Notes under the pieces: generated by a model
What the model saw: the letters and a program-made list of their open reading frames with translations, nothing else
Database searches by the model: none
Told to the model about the DNA's origin: nothing
Program-made: the position numbers and the translations under genes
In this document: positions 51,044-58,788 of the stretch, one piece after another
Numbering within the stretch: the first letter of the stretch is position 1
Layout: each line of letters opens with the position of its first letter
Assembly: GCF_000814475.1 (NCBI RefSeq)
Contig: NZ_JSVC01000021.1
Span: forward strand, 124,001 to 188,000
Length of the DNA stretch: 64,000 nucleotides
Source: Flavihumibacter solisilvae
Lineage (GTDB): Bacteria > Bacteroidota > Bacteroidia > Chitinophagales > Chitinophagaceae
Reading direction: 5' to 3'

Positions 51044-51829
51044 TTAAATACTTCCGGTGCGACCACCATCAACGGGAATACTTGTGCCATTTACATATGA
51101 CGCTGCCGGTGTTGCGAGGAATGCTGCCACCGCAGCTATCTCACTGGCAGTTCCAAACCGTTTGGCCGGAACCTCCGCAGCCATAGCAGCAGCCTGCTCC
51201 TCCTGTGAAATGCCTTTTTTCCCTGCCAGCGTAGCAGTCAGGCTATCGAGCCTTGCCGTACTTGTAAAACCGGGTAGAACATTATTAACCGTGATACCAA
51301 ACTCTGCAAGCTCATTGGCTAATGTTTTTGCCCATGAAGCAACAGCACCGCGAATGGTATTGGAAACGCCCAGGTTATGCAGCGGGATTTTGACAGACGT
51401 GGAAATGATGTTTATGATACGGCCGTACTCTTCACTTTTCATACCTGGTACCACTGCCTGAACAAGTCCGTGATTTATCACAATATGTTGTCGAAAGGCA
51501 GCTTCAAAATCGTCACGTTTTGCATTCAGGATAGGGCCAGCCGCCGGGCCGCCCGTGTTATTAACCAGGATGTGAATCGGCTGCTCGCCGGTTAACTTTT
51601 CAATAGCTGCCTGCACCTGCTCAGGTGCCGTAAAATCGGCAACAGCATATTTGTGCAATTGGGCCGCTGTTCTCCCGAGCGAAGACACCGCTTTTTCCAG
51701 GGAGGCTTCATTTCTCGCGATCAGGATACAATTTGCGCCGAGCAATGCAAGCTCCTGAGCCACTGCAAGACCGATACCCTGGGTGCTTCCGCATATCACT
51801 GCTGTTTTACCGTATAATGAAAGTTCCAT
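51044..51829 (-). CDS. SDR family oxidoreductase (3-oxoacyl-ACP reductase-like)
   Basis: The 261-residue protein has AVICGSTQGIGLAVAQEL (nucleotide binding), LVNNTGGPAAGP, a Ser in IINIISTSVKIP and a shifted active-site segment where the usual Tyr-xxx-Lys reads NTIRGAVASWAKT. The standard YxxxK therefore looks replaced (Asn/Thr-Ile-Arg-Gly at the Tyr position), a feature of a Bacteroidota SDR subgroup often found next to kynurenine genes. Catalysis may differ from classical SDRs. It precedes kynU by 18 bases and follows the phosphodiesterase gene by five. Confidence 0.78.
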   Translation of the reverse strand: MELSLYGKTAVICGSTQGIGLAVAQELALLGANCILIARNEASLEKAVSSLGRTAAQLHKYAVADFTAPEQVQAAIEKLTGEQPIHILVNNTGGPAAGPILNAKRDDFEAAFRQHIVINHGLVQAVVPGMKSEEYGRIINIISTSVKIPLHNLGVSNTIRGAVASWAKTLANELAEFGITVNNVLPGFTSTARLDSLTATLAGKKGISQEEQAAAMAAEVPAKRFGTASEIAAVAAFLATPAASYVNGTSIPVDGGRTGSI

Positions 51830-51834
51830 CAGTG

Positions 51835-52713
51835 TTATTTAAGTTGACGATAGAGGTCAGGATAATCAGAAATCAATCCATCAACCCCCAATGCTTTTAA
51901 CTGTTTCATTTCTTCGATCCGGTTCACGGTCCACGGAATCAGTTTCATCCCCTTTTCATGACAACTGGCAACAAGTTCGCGGGTGACAAGTGAACTATTC
52001 GGGCTATAAATATCCGGAACATACCCGAGTTCATTCAGCTGTTCTGCCAGGGAACGCTTGTCATGCCCTTCGATAAGCATGGCTGTTCGCAGCGCAGGGA
52101 ACTCTGCATGAATATATTTCAGTGTCCTGAAATCAAATGACTGGATACAGGTCCTTGACTCTACCTTTTTGCTCAATACAATACCTGCCACCAGTGATGC
52201 AAATTGTTCCGGAGCAGGATGAAACACATTGTCGCCCTGCGGACTGCATTTTGTTTCGATGTTGTAATACGGTTTCGGTCTTCCTGTACTGTCTGCATGC
52301 ATTTCGGCCGCATCAATAACATCAGCCAGCAACGGTTTTACAGCCCCAATTTTCTTTTGCTGTGGAAAATCAGGGTGACCTCTTCTTCCTACATCATATA
52401 ATTGCGTAACGGAATAGGTCATTCGAAAAATATTCGTCTGCTGTTCTGTACCGGGATCAACCGGCCGACCGTCAGGATCAGTGCTTATTTTGCTGTTAAA
52501 CCATGGTTCATGCGATATTAACACTTTATTATCGCCTGTAACCACCGCATCCATCTCGAGCGTGGTAACGCCAAGATCCAACGCCATTTTCATCGCAGGT
52601 ATGGTATTTTCCGGAAGCAGGCCACGGCATCCCCTGTGTCCCTGCAGGTCGAATTCAGGCTGAACACCTGGTATCATGATAAGTATTGACAATACAATTA
52701 TACAACTGATCAT
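51835..52713 (-). CDS. Secreted glycerophosphodiester phosphodiesterase
   Basis: The 292-residue protein has a short hydrophobic N-terminus (MISCIIVLSILIMIPG) likely to be a signal peptide or anchor. The catalytic GDPD motif is in DLQGHRGCRGLLPENTIPA, and metal ligands follow in LEMDAVVTGDNKVLISHEPW. The C-terminal LGVDGLISDYPDL is typical. It splits glycerophosphodiesters to an alcohol and glycerol 3-phosphate in the periplasm. It overlaps the upstream PaiB-like gene by four bases. Confidence 0.9.
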   Translation of the reverse strand: MISCIIVLSILIMIPGVQPEFDLQGHRGCRGLLPENTIPAMKMALDLGVTTLEMDAVVTGDNKVLISHEPWFNSKISTDPDGRPVDPGTEQQTNIFRMTYSVTQLYDVGRRGHPDFPQQKKIGAVKPLLADVIDAAEMHADSTGRPKPYYNIETKCSPQGDNVFHPAPEQFASLVAGIVLSKKVESRTCIQSFDFRTLKYIHAEFPALRTAMLIEGHDKRSLAEQLNELGYVPDIYSPNSSLVTRELVASCHEKGMKLIPWTVNRIEEMKQLKALGVDGLISDYPDLYRQLK

Positions 52714-53360
52714 ATCGGTTCTGCATCACCGTTGGGAAATACCTTTTCTTTCCTTTTGCTCATTATCTCCGCCACGCGCATGTCTTCTGCACTTCCCTTC
52801 TGCAGGTGGCTGATGATGTTATCATAACCGGCCTCGTTTCGGTTCTGGCTCATTTTAAAGACATGCTTAATCTCCGTAACTTCAATCTCGAAAGCAGTGA
52901 TCGCCTTCATCATGTTCCTGACATAAGTTTCATCCAGTTGATGCACAAGGGAGGGAGAATCTTCTCTGGCCTCAAAATGCCGGGTGAGACGGGAAAGAAA
53001 ATCAAATAACCCGTCATCATCCAGGAAACGCAGGGAGCCGTGTGCATGAACGGCCTGGTAGTTCCAGGTACTCGCGGTTTTTGGATCAGTATACCAACTG
53101 GCACTGACATAACTGTGAGCTCCGGAAAATATTGCCAGTACGGATGGGTTGTTTTGAAAAGCTCTGGTATGGTCCTGTTTTTTCATGGTATGGCCGAGCA
53201 GGTACAGGTGGCCGTCCCTTTCTTCGATCAGTACAGGAATATGCGACGCTACTGGTTGTCCGGCAGCGCTTATACCGCACAGTATGATAAAGGGATGTGC
53301 TTTCATGAAAGCAAGAACTTCCGCATTATCAACCGCCTTGAAATGAGGGAGATCATACAT
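52710..53360 (-). CDS. FMN-binding negative transcriptional regulator, PaiB family
   Basis: The protein, 216 residues from the ATG at 53360, starts MYDLPHFKAVDNAEVLAFM, the PaiB N-terminus. It has IPVLIEERDGHLYLLGHTMKKQDHTRAF and SAYVSASWYTDP-like segments (SYVSASWYTDPKTASTWNY) of the split-barrel flavin-binding fold. PaiB acts in Bacillus as a repressor of protease and sporulation genes; here the role is unknown. Upstream ATGs (53411) give a longer, less typical start. It is divergent from the amidohydrolase gene. Confidence 0.85.
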   Translation of the reverse strand: MYDLPHFKAVDNAEVLAFMKAHPFIILCGISAAGQPVASHIPVLIEERDGHLYLLGHTMKKQDHTRAFQNNPSVLAIFSGAHSYVSASWYTDPKTASTWNYQAVHAHGSLRFLDDDGLFDFLSRLTRHFEAREDSPSLVHQLDETYVRNMMKAITAFEIEVTEIKHVFKMSQNRNEAGYDNIISHLQKGSAEDMRVAEIMSKRKEKVFPNGDAEPI

Positions 53361-53419
53361 AGCATGAAGGTATCTAAAATATTTTTTGTAAATTCTATCG
53401 TTGAAATTCAATCCTGTTT

Positions 53420-55411
53420 ATGTATAAAAGCCTGGTTGCGTGCCTTGTTATCGTGATGATGGTGTCTACCGGATCCATGGCTGCTGACACGGTCTATTAT
53501 AGTGTAGTTCAACATGGTCAATTCACCGGCAGACATCTCCGCTGGAAAGACAGTCCCACAGAATATGGCTATTTCCTTGAATACAACGATGCCGGAAAAG
53601 GTCCTTCCATACTCAGCAAAATAACCGTCAATTCACTGGGCCTGCTGAGCACTCAGTATATTACAGGTTTCGATTATTATAAAGCACCAGTGAATGAAAG
53701 CTTCGAAGTAAAGGATGGCAAAGCTTACTGGAAAAACGGGATCGAGAAGGGGTCAGCAACTTTCAGCAATGAAATATATTCAGGCTTGAATTCACTTCCA
53801 GGTGAAATTGAATTGCTGTTGAATGTACTACGCTATACGGGCAGGAAACAAACGACAATTTTACCGGCAGGAACCCGCGAAGTGAAGAAGCTTGTCAGTT
53901 ACCAGATGAGGGGAACAACAAACCGGGTCACGCAACTTGACCTGATTTCAGTTGCAGGCGGTGGACACGCTCCCATTTATCGTTGGGTTCACCAGGATAA
54001 CCGGCTCTTCGCCGCTGTGAGCGACGGGGTATCGATTATTGAGGCGGATCACGAAGAGCTTGTGGATACATTGTTGTCCATTCAGAACCAATTTACATTC
54101 GCCTTCCTGAATAAAGTGGCAGTTGAAAGCATGAAACGTCCGCCCTCAGGTTTCGCTATCAAAAATGTCACACTGTTTGAGGCCGATTCAGGTAGAACAG
54201 CAACGAACAGAACAGTGTTGGTCAGGGGTGATACAATCGAAAAAGTGGGTCCGGCAGGAACAGTCATCATTCCGTCGAATTATACCGTGATCGATGGTAC
54301 AGGCAAATTCCTCATGCCAGGATTATGGGAGTCCCACGGGCATTTTTTACCGGAAGACGGACCATTCATGCTGGCGCAGGGAGTTACCAACTTCAGGGAC
54401 ATGGGAAATAACAATGTGGCACTACGAAAGGCACAGCGCATGATGGCAGCAGATAGCCTCCCCGGCCCGGATATCAGCGTATTTTCCGGTATACTGGACC
54501 TCGCTAATGAACAGACCGTCCCAACCGTTGGTATAATCGAGACTCTGGAACAAGGTCTTGCCCAGATCGAGCAGTATCACAAAGACAGCTGCAAACAGAT
54601 CGTGTTGCATGGTTCCATTTATCGTGACTGGGTAACACCGCTTGCCGACAAAGCTCATGAACTGGGGATGAGGGTATGCGGCCAGATCCCGGCGAGAACG
54701 GTGGCACGGCAAGCCTTATACCTGGGTTATGACGAAATCAGTCAGCTGAACATGATTGCCCTGAATTTCCTGACTGACACTGTGGACACCCGCAGCATGA
54801 ACAAGTTCTTCATTCCAGGCAGGTACGGACATACAATAGATATGAAAGGAAATGTGTTCCTTGCTTTCATGAAATTGTTGAAGGACAGGGAAACAGTAAT
54901 TGATCCGACGATGAGCCTGCTGGAAAGAATGTATACGTACAAACCGGGTAAAATAAACGCTGCATACCAGCCACTGGCCTCCTTCCTGCCCCCGGATATA
55001 AAACGGGAAGTAATTACGGGCGGGTACATAGATACTGATTCGCTTTCAAAGCAATACCAACAGTCATATGCCCACATGAAAAGAATACTCAAGGCAATTT
55101 ATGACAACGGAAATATAATAATTGCGGGCACTGACGGTGGAATACTCCAGCATGAACTGGAGATCTACAGTGAGTGCGGGATTGCTAATTCAGATGTGCT
55201 CCGCAGTGCGACCTACTGGCCGGCACAGGTTACCGGCAACCTGGATAGGTCAGGAACTATTGAAGCAGGGAAGACTGCCAATATGATCCTGATCGATGGC
55301 AATCCCCTGCTTCAGATGAAAGATATCCGTAAAGTAGACCTGACGTTTAAGCGCGGAAGGATCTACGATCCCAAATCCATTTACGCGGCCTATGGATGGG
55401 GGTATTACTGA
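53420..55411 (+). CDS. Secreted amidohydrolase with extra N-terminal domain
   Basis: The 663-residue protein has a signal peptide (cleavage near MAAD, residue 22), an N-terminal beta-rich domain of unknown function (about 25-225), then a metal-dependent amidohydrolase domain. The HxH motif is WESHGHFLPEDG (residue about 300), the late metal Asp is in IIAGTDGGILQHE, and GKTANMILIDGNPL is the usual C-terminal beta-sandwich. It is probably a periplasmic imidazolonepropionase- or prolidase-like hydrolase. The substrate is not shown. Its stop is three bases before the convergent mrp stop. Confidence 0.82.
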   Translation: MYKSLVACLVIVMMVSTGSMAADTVYYSVVQHGQFTGRHLRWKDSPTEYGYFLEYNDAGKGPSILSKITVNSLGLLSTQYITGFDYYKAPVNESFEVKDGKAYWKNGIEKGSATFSNEIYSGLNSLPGEIELLLNVLRYTGRKQTTILPAGTREVKKLVSYQMRGTTNRVTQLDLISVAGGGHAPIYRWVHQDNRLFAAVSDGVSIIEADHEELVDTLLSIQNQFTFAFLNKVAVESMKRPPSGFAIKNVTLFEADSGRTATNRTVLVRGDTIEKVGPAGTVIIPSNYTVIDGTGKFLMPGLWESHGHFLPEDGPFMLAQGVTNFRDMGNNNVALRKAQRMMAADSLPGPDISVFSGILDLANEQTVPTVGIIETLEQGLAQIEQYHKDSCKQIVLHGSIYRDWVTPLADKAHELGMRVCGQIPARTVARQALYLGYDEISQLNMIALNFLTDTVDTRSMNKFFIPGRYGHTIDMKGNVFLAFMKLLKDRETVIDPTMSLLERMYTYKPGKINAAYQPLASFLPPDIKREVITGGYIDTDSLSKQYQQSYAHMKRILKAIYDNGNIIIAGTDGGILQHELEIYSECGIANSDVLRSATYWPAQVTGNLDRSGTIEAGKTANMILIDGNPLLQMKDIRKVDLTFKRGRIYDPKSIYAAYGWGYY

Positions 55412-55414
55412 TCG

Positions 55415-56509
55415 TTATGCAACAACTTCAACCACACGCGTTGCTTCAAGATGCGCATTCCGCATTGCAATACTTCTTGCTGCGATGCCTGCAAACGACT
55501 CAAACGCCTTCCTGGAAACTGCATCGTCGCTCATCATGATGGGAACACCTTTATCACCACCTTCGCGGATGCTTTGGACAAGAGGAATTTGACCAAGGAA
55601 CGGGATCTCATATTCTTCTGCAAGCTTCTTCCCGCCCTCCTTTCCGAAAATGTAATATTTGTTTTCAGGAAGTTCAGCCGGGGTGAAATAGCTCATGTTT
55701 TCAACAATACCGATAATGGGTACATTGATCTGGGCCTGGCCAAACATAGCTATCCCTTTTTTGGCATCCGCAAGTGCAACATCCTGTGGAGTTGTTACTA
55801 CCACAACGCCGGTTACCGGCACGGTTTGCAACAAAGTGAGGTGAATATCACCTGTGCCTGGTGGCATATCAATAACCAGGTAATCCAGTTCGTCCCAGAA
55901 TACATCGGTTACGAATTGCCTGATCGCGCTGCTGGCCATCGGACCGCGCCATACAACGGCATTTTTTTCATCTACAAGTAGGCCGATACTCATCAACTTG
56001 ATACCGTATCGCTCCAGTGGTACGATCATCCCTTTTTCGCCTGCATTGATCATTTTCGGCCTCTCCCCTCTCACTCCGAACATTATAGGAACACTCGGGC
56101 CATAGATATCCGCATCCATAAGGCCGACGCTTGCTCCTCCCTGTGATAAAGCAAGTGCCAGGTTTGCAGCAACCGTACTTTTGCCTACTCCGCCTTTTCC
56201 GCTCACTACGGCGATGATATTTTTTACTTTCGGCAGAACTGCGCCGGTATCTTTTCGTACTGTGCTGGTGTTGGCCGTAAAGTTCACCTGAACATTAGCT
56301 TCCTTATTTACCAGTAAACGGATGGCATTGACAGATGCGTTCTTCATCATGTCTTTCATTGGACATGCCGGTGTCGTGAGAACAATTGTGAATGCCACAT
56401 CATTCCCTGAAACTGAAATGTCCTTCACCATATTAAGAGTAACAATGTCTTTTCCGAGGTCAGGTTCCTGAACGTTGCTAAGTGCCTGTAATATTTGCTC
56501 TTGCGTCAT
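55415..56509 (-). CDS. Mrp/NBP35 family ATPase, iron-sulfur carrier type
   Basis: The 364-residue protein has an N-terminal MIP18/DUF59 domain (about 1-85) with CPMKDMM, and a deviant Walker ATPase with SGKGGVGKSTVAANLA (about 105), DADIYGPSVP and DMPPGTGDIHLTLLQ. ApbC/Mrp proteins assemble and hand over Fe-S clusters. The CxxC that bridges a cluster in most members, usually just after VENMS, is absent: the segment reads VENMSYFTPAELPENKYY. Cluster binding may therefore differ. It converges on the amidohydrolase gene. Confidence 0.9.
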   Translation of the reverse strand: MTQEQILQALSNVQEPDLGKDIVTLNMVKDISVSGNDVAFTIVLTTPACPMKDMMKNASVNAIRLLVNKEANVQVNFTANTSTVRKDTGAVLPKVKNIIAVVSGKGGVGKSTVAANLALALSQGGASVGLMDADIYGPSVPIMFGVRGERPKMINAGEKGMIVPLERYGIKLMSIGLLVDEKNAVVWRGPMASSAIRQFVTDVFWDELDYLVIDMPPGTGDIHLTLLQTVPVTGVVVVTTPQDVALADAKKGIAMFGQAQINVPIIGIVENMSYFTPAELPENKYYIFGKEGGKKLAEEYEIPFLGQIPLVQSIREGGDKGVPIMMSDDAVSRKAFESFAGIAARSIAMRNAHLEATRVVEVVA

Positions 56510-56593
56510 TATTAGCTGTGTTGGTAGTGGAATTTTAGTGCAAAATTAACCAATGAGGGCCGTAAAATGTTTAGGCTGAACAGACGAAGTCTA

Positions 56594-56601
56594 TATATTT
56601 G
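56594..56601 (+). promoter_or_regulatory. Putative -7 promoter element before the gene at 56607
   Basis: TATATTTG matches TAnnTTTG, with TTTA at 56570-56573 and a 20-base spacer as a near -33 box. It ends five bases before the ATG, which would give an almost leaderless mRNA. Confidence 0.5.
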
Positions 56602-56606
56602 GCTTA

Positions 56607-57248
56607 ATGAAGCGAATTCTACCTATACTTATAATTATTTTTTTTACTATCTGCCAACGTGCACAGGCACAGTTTGAACAGATTAAAGATTCGGTGGTTC
56701 AATTATATGGGGTAGTGATGACCGCTGACAGCCTGGTGGGAATTCCCTCTGTCAGTGTTACCATAAAAGGGGGAAGAAGGGGAACCTTTACGAACGAGCA
56801 GGGCGTTTTTTCAATTGTTGCGCTAAAGGGCGACAAAATAGAATTCAGCAGTGTGGGATACAAGCCGAAGCTGGTGGAGATCCCCCGTAACCTGGAAGGA
56901 AACCAGTTCAGTGTTGTTCAGCTGATGGTTGTGGATACGCAGTACCTGCCTGTAACGATCATCAGACCCAGGCCGACAAGGGAACAGTTTGAAAGGGATT
57001 TTGTGAATACCCAGGTGCCTGACGATGACCTGGAAATTGCCCGTAAAAACACCGATGAACAAACCCGCAGGGCGCTGTTGGCAGTACTTCCTGCCGACGG
57101 AAAGGAAGCAGCCAATTATACACTTCGTCGCCAGGCTCAGAAATATTCTTACACTGGTACGACTCCTCCCATCAACCTCATGAATCCGATGGCCTGGGCT
57201 GAATTTATCAAGGCCTGGAAGCGTGGCGACTTCAAAAGCAAGAAGTAG
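56607..57248 (+). CDS. Carboxypeptidase-regulatory-like domain protein
   Basis: The 213-residue protein has a signal peptide (MKRILPILIIIFFTICQRAQAQ) and one carboxypeptidase-regulatory-like beta-sandwich (about 30-105): LYGVVMTADSLVGIPSVSVTIKGG, GTFTNEQGVFSIVALKGD and EFSSVGYKPKLVEIP. This domain is common at the N-terminus of TonB-dependent receptors, but no receptor follows. The C-terminal part is charged and helical with a PPINLMNPMAWAEF segment. The role is unknown; it is probably periplasmic or outer-membrane attached. Confidence 0.82.
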   Translation: MKRILPILIIIFFTICQRAQAQFEQIKDSVVQLYGVVMTADSLVGIPSVSVTIKGGRRGTFTNEQGVFSIVALKGDKIEFSSVGYKPKLVEIPRNLEGNQFSVVQLMVVDTQYLPVTIIRPRPTREQFERDFVNTQVPDDDLEIARKNTDEQTRRALLAVLPADGKEAANYTLRRQAQKYSYTGTTPPINLMNPMAWAEFIKAWKRGDFKSKK

Positions 57249-57251
57249 CCT

Positions 57252-57259
57252 TATTTTTG
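57252..57259 (+). promoter_or_regulatory. Putative -7 promoter element for hbd
   Basis: TATTTTTG matches TAnnTTTG and lies 17 bases before the hbd ATG at 57277, directly after the previous stop codon. No -33 box was seen. Confidence 0.35.
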
Positions 57260-57276
57260 CTGCCTAAATAAAATGT

Positions 57277-58173
57277 ATGTTTCAAACGATTGCTGTCATT
57301 GGTGCCGGCACCATGGGTAACGGTATTGCACATGTATTTGCGCAGTTCGGATATAAGGTAAACCTGATAGACTTAAATAATGAGCAGCTGGACAAGGCGC
57401 TGCAGACCATTAGCAGGAACCTGGAGCGCCAGGTATCAAAAGGACTACTGTCTGAAGAAGACCGGTCAGCCGCATATGAACGCATCAGCACTTTTAATGC
57501 TATTGAAGAGGGCGTAAAAGACGTGCAGCTGGTTGTTGAAGCAGCCAGTGAAAGCATCAATATCAAGCTGGAGGTATTCAAAGCGCTTGATAAACACGCC
57601 CCGCAGGAAGCCATACTGGCAACAAACACCTCATCTATTTCCATCACACGAATTGCCGCGGTCACGAACAGGCCGGGTAAAGTGATCGGTATGCACTTTA
57701 TGAACCCGGTACCGGTCATGAAACTGGTGGAAATCATCAATGGCTATGCGACGGAAAGTGAGGTAACAGAATCGATAACAACGCTTTCAAAAAGCATCCA
57801 GAAAATCCCCTGTGTAGTAAATGATTACCCCGGTTTCATTGCCAACCGTATATTGATGCCAATGATAAATGAAGCCATATACAGCCTGTATGAAGGTGTG
57901 GCAGGGGTAAACGAAATAGATACGGTGATGAAGCTGGGCATGGCCCACCCGATGGGACCGCTGCAACTCGCAGATTTTATCGGCCTGGACGTTTGCCACA
58001 GCATCCTGCAGGTACTTCATGAGGGATTCGGCAATCCGAAATATGCCCCCTGCCCACTGCTAACCAATATGGTTACTGCCCGAAAACTGGGCGTTAAAAC
58101 CGGTGAAGGCTTTTACACCTATGCAAGCGGAAGTAAAGAACTGCAGGTGAGTAACCGATTTTCCAGGCAGTAA
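57277..58173 (+). CDS. hbd: 3-hydroxybutyryl-CoA dehydrogenase
   Basis: The 298-residue protein has the NAD-binding IAVIGAGTMGNGIAHVFAQFGY motif at the start, ATNTSSISITRIA, the catalytic His in GMHFMNPVPVMKLVEII and NDYPGFIANRILMPMINEA. The C-terminal domain has GMAHPMGPLQLADFIGLDV and KTGEGFYTY. It oxidises 3-hydroxyacyl-CoA to the 3-keto form (or the reverse) in fatty acid or butyrate metabolism. The length is that of a stand-alone short-chain enzyme. It is followed by the LytTR repeat pair and the globin operon. Confidence 0.94.
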   Translation: MFQTIAVIGAGTMGNGIAHVFAQFGYKVNLIDLNNEQLDKALQTISRNLERQVSKGLLSEEDRSAAYERISTFNAIEEGVKDVQLVVEAASESINIKLEVFKALDKHAPQEAILATNTSSISITRIAAVTNRPGKVIGMHFMNPVPVMKLVEIINGYATESEVTESITTLSKSIQKIPCVVNDYPGFIANRILMPMINEAIYSLYEGVAGVNEIDTVMKLGMAHPMGPLQLADFIGLDVCHSILQVLHEGFGNPKYAPCPLLTNMVTARKLGVKTGEGFYTYASGSKELQVSNRFSRQ

Positions 58174-58174
58174 A

Positions 58175-58204
58175 ACGGTTCGGCCCCCAAAACCGACGGT
58201 TCAT
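58175..58204 (+). promoter_or_regulatory. Putative LytTR-type operator: two 9-bp direct repeats with 12-bp gap
   Basis: ACGGTTCGG (58175-58183) and ACGGTTCAT (58196-58204) are direct repeats that begin 21 bases apart. Each matches 8 of 9 positions of the known LytTR site [TA][AC][CA]GTTN[AG][TG], whose usual gap is 12-13 bases. A LytTR regulator is encoded at the end of the next operon. Confidence 0.5.
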
Positions 58205-58205
58205 G

Positions 58206-58221
58206 GTCGAATTTCTACGAC
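58206..58221. promoter_or_regulatory. Dyad GTCG-N8-CGAC upstream of the globin operon
   Basis: GTCG and CGAC face each other across eight bases (AATTTCTA) directly after the LytTR-like repeats. It may be a further protein site or only a chance dyad. Confidence 0.3.
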
Positions 58222-58309
58222 TCAGTGGAATAAAATTTTCCGGGTCAGATGATTAGGACATTTTTACAGCGGATTAAGGCTAGCCCCTTTGATCATTAAA
58301 CCTTAAACT

Positions 58310-58765
58310 ATGTCCTTCGTCCCAACCATGGAAATGACTCCACGGCAAATGCAATGCGTCAGGAATTCCTGGCGCAATTTCAGGGACCTGGATCCCGCTT
58401 TTTTTTCTGAACCATTCTATGCAAAGTTATTCGCCGATCATCCGGCGGCGAAAAAAGTGTTCGGCGATAACCTGGCCGAACACTTTTCTTTTCTTCATGA
58501 AATGCTGAGCCAGCTGGTTTCACGGATTGACCGTCCGGACCAATTGCTTATAACATGCAGCCGGATCGCCCGGAATAACGCAGCCCTTGGCATGAACGAA
58601 AAGTTTTATGAATGGTACGGACATGCACTAATCTGGACCCTCAGGCAAGGCGCCGGAGCTGACTGGAATATGGAAACAGAGCAATCCTGGATCTCATATT
58701 ATAAATATCTCGTAGACCAGATCCATAACCTCCAGCATGGAATTGCAGAAGCAATAGATCATTAA
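58310..58765 (+). CDS. Globin-fold protein lacking the proximal haem histidine
   Basis: The 151-residue protein follows the single-domain bacterial haemoglobin pattern: SEPFYAKLFADHPAAKKVF (B and C helices, with Tyr37 at the B10 position and Phe51 at CD1), then ITCSRIARNNAALGMNEKF and YEWYGHALIWTLRQ (F to G/H helices). Aligned by eye with Vitreoscilla haemoglobin (KKIAVKHCQAGV), the proximal His position is Asn90. It may thus bind no haem, or bind it differently. It is 23 bases upstream of a sensor kinase start, probably its operon partner. Globin fold is well supported; function is open. Confidence 0.8.
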   Translation: MSFVPTMEMTPRQMQCVRNSWRNFRDLDPAFFSEPFYAKLFADHPAAKKVFGDNLAEHFSFLHEMLSQLVSRIDRPDQLLITCSRIARNNAALGMNEKFYEWYGHALIWTLRQGAGADWNMETEQSWISYYKYLVDQIHNLQHGIAEAIDH

Positions 58766-58788
58766 CCCCTGTGTTGTATTTTGCGGCC

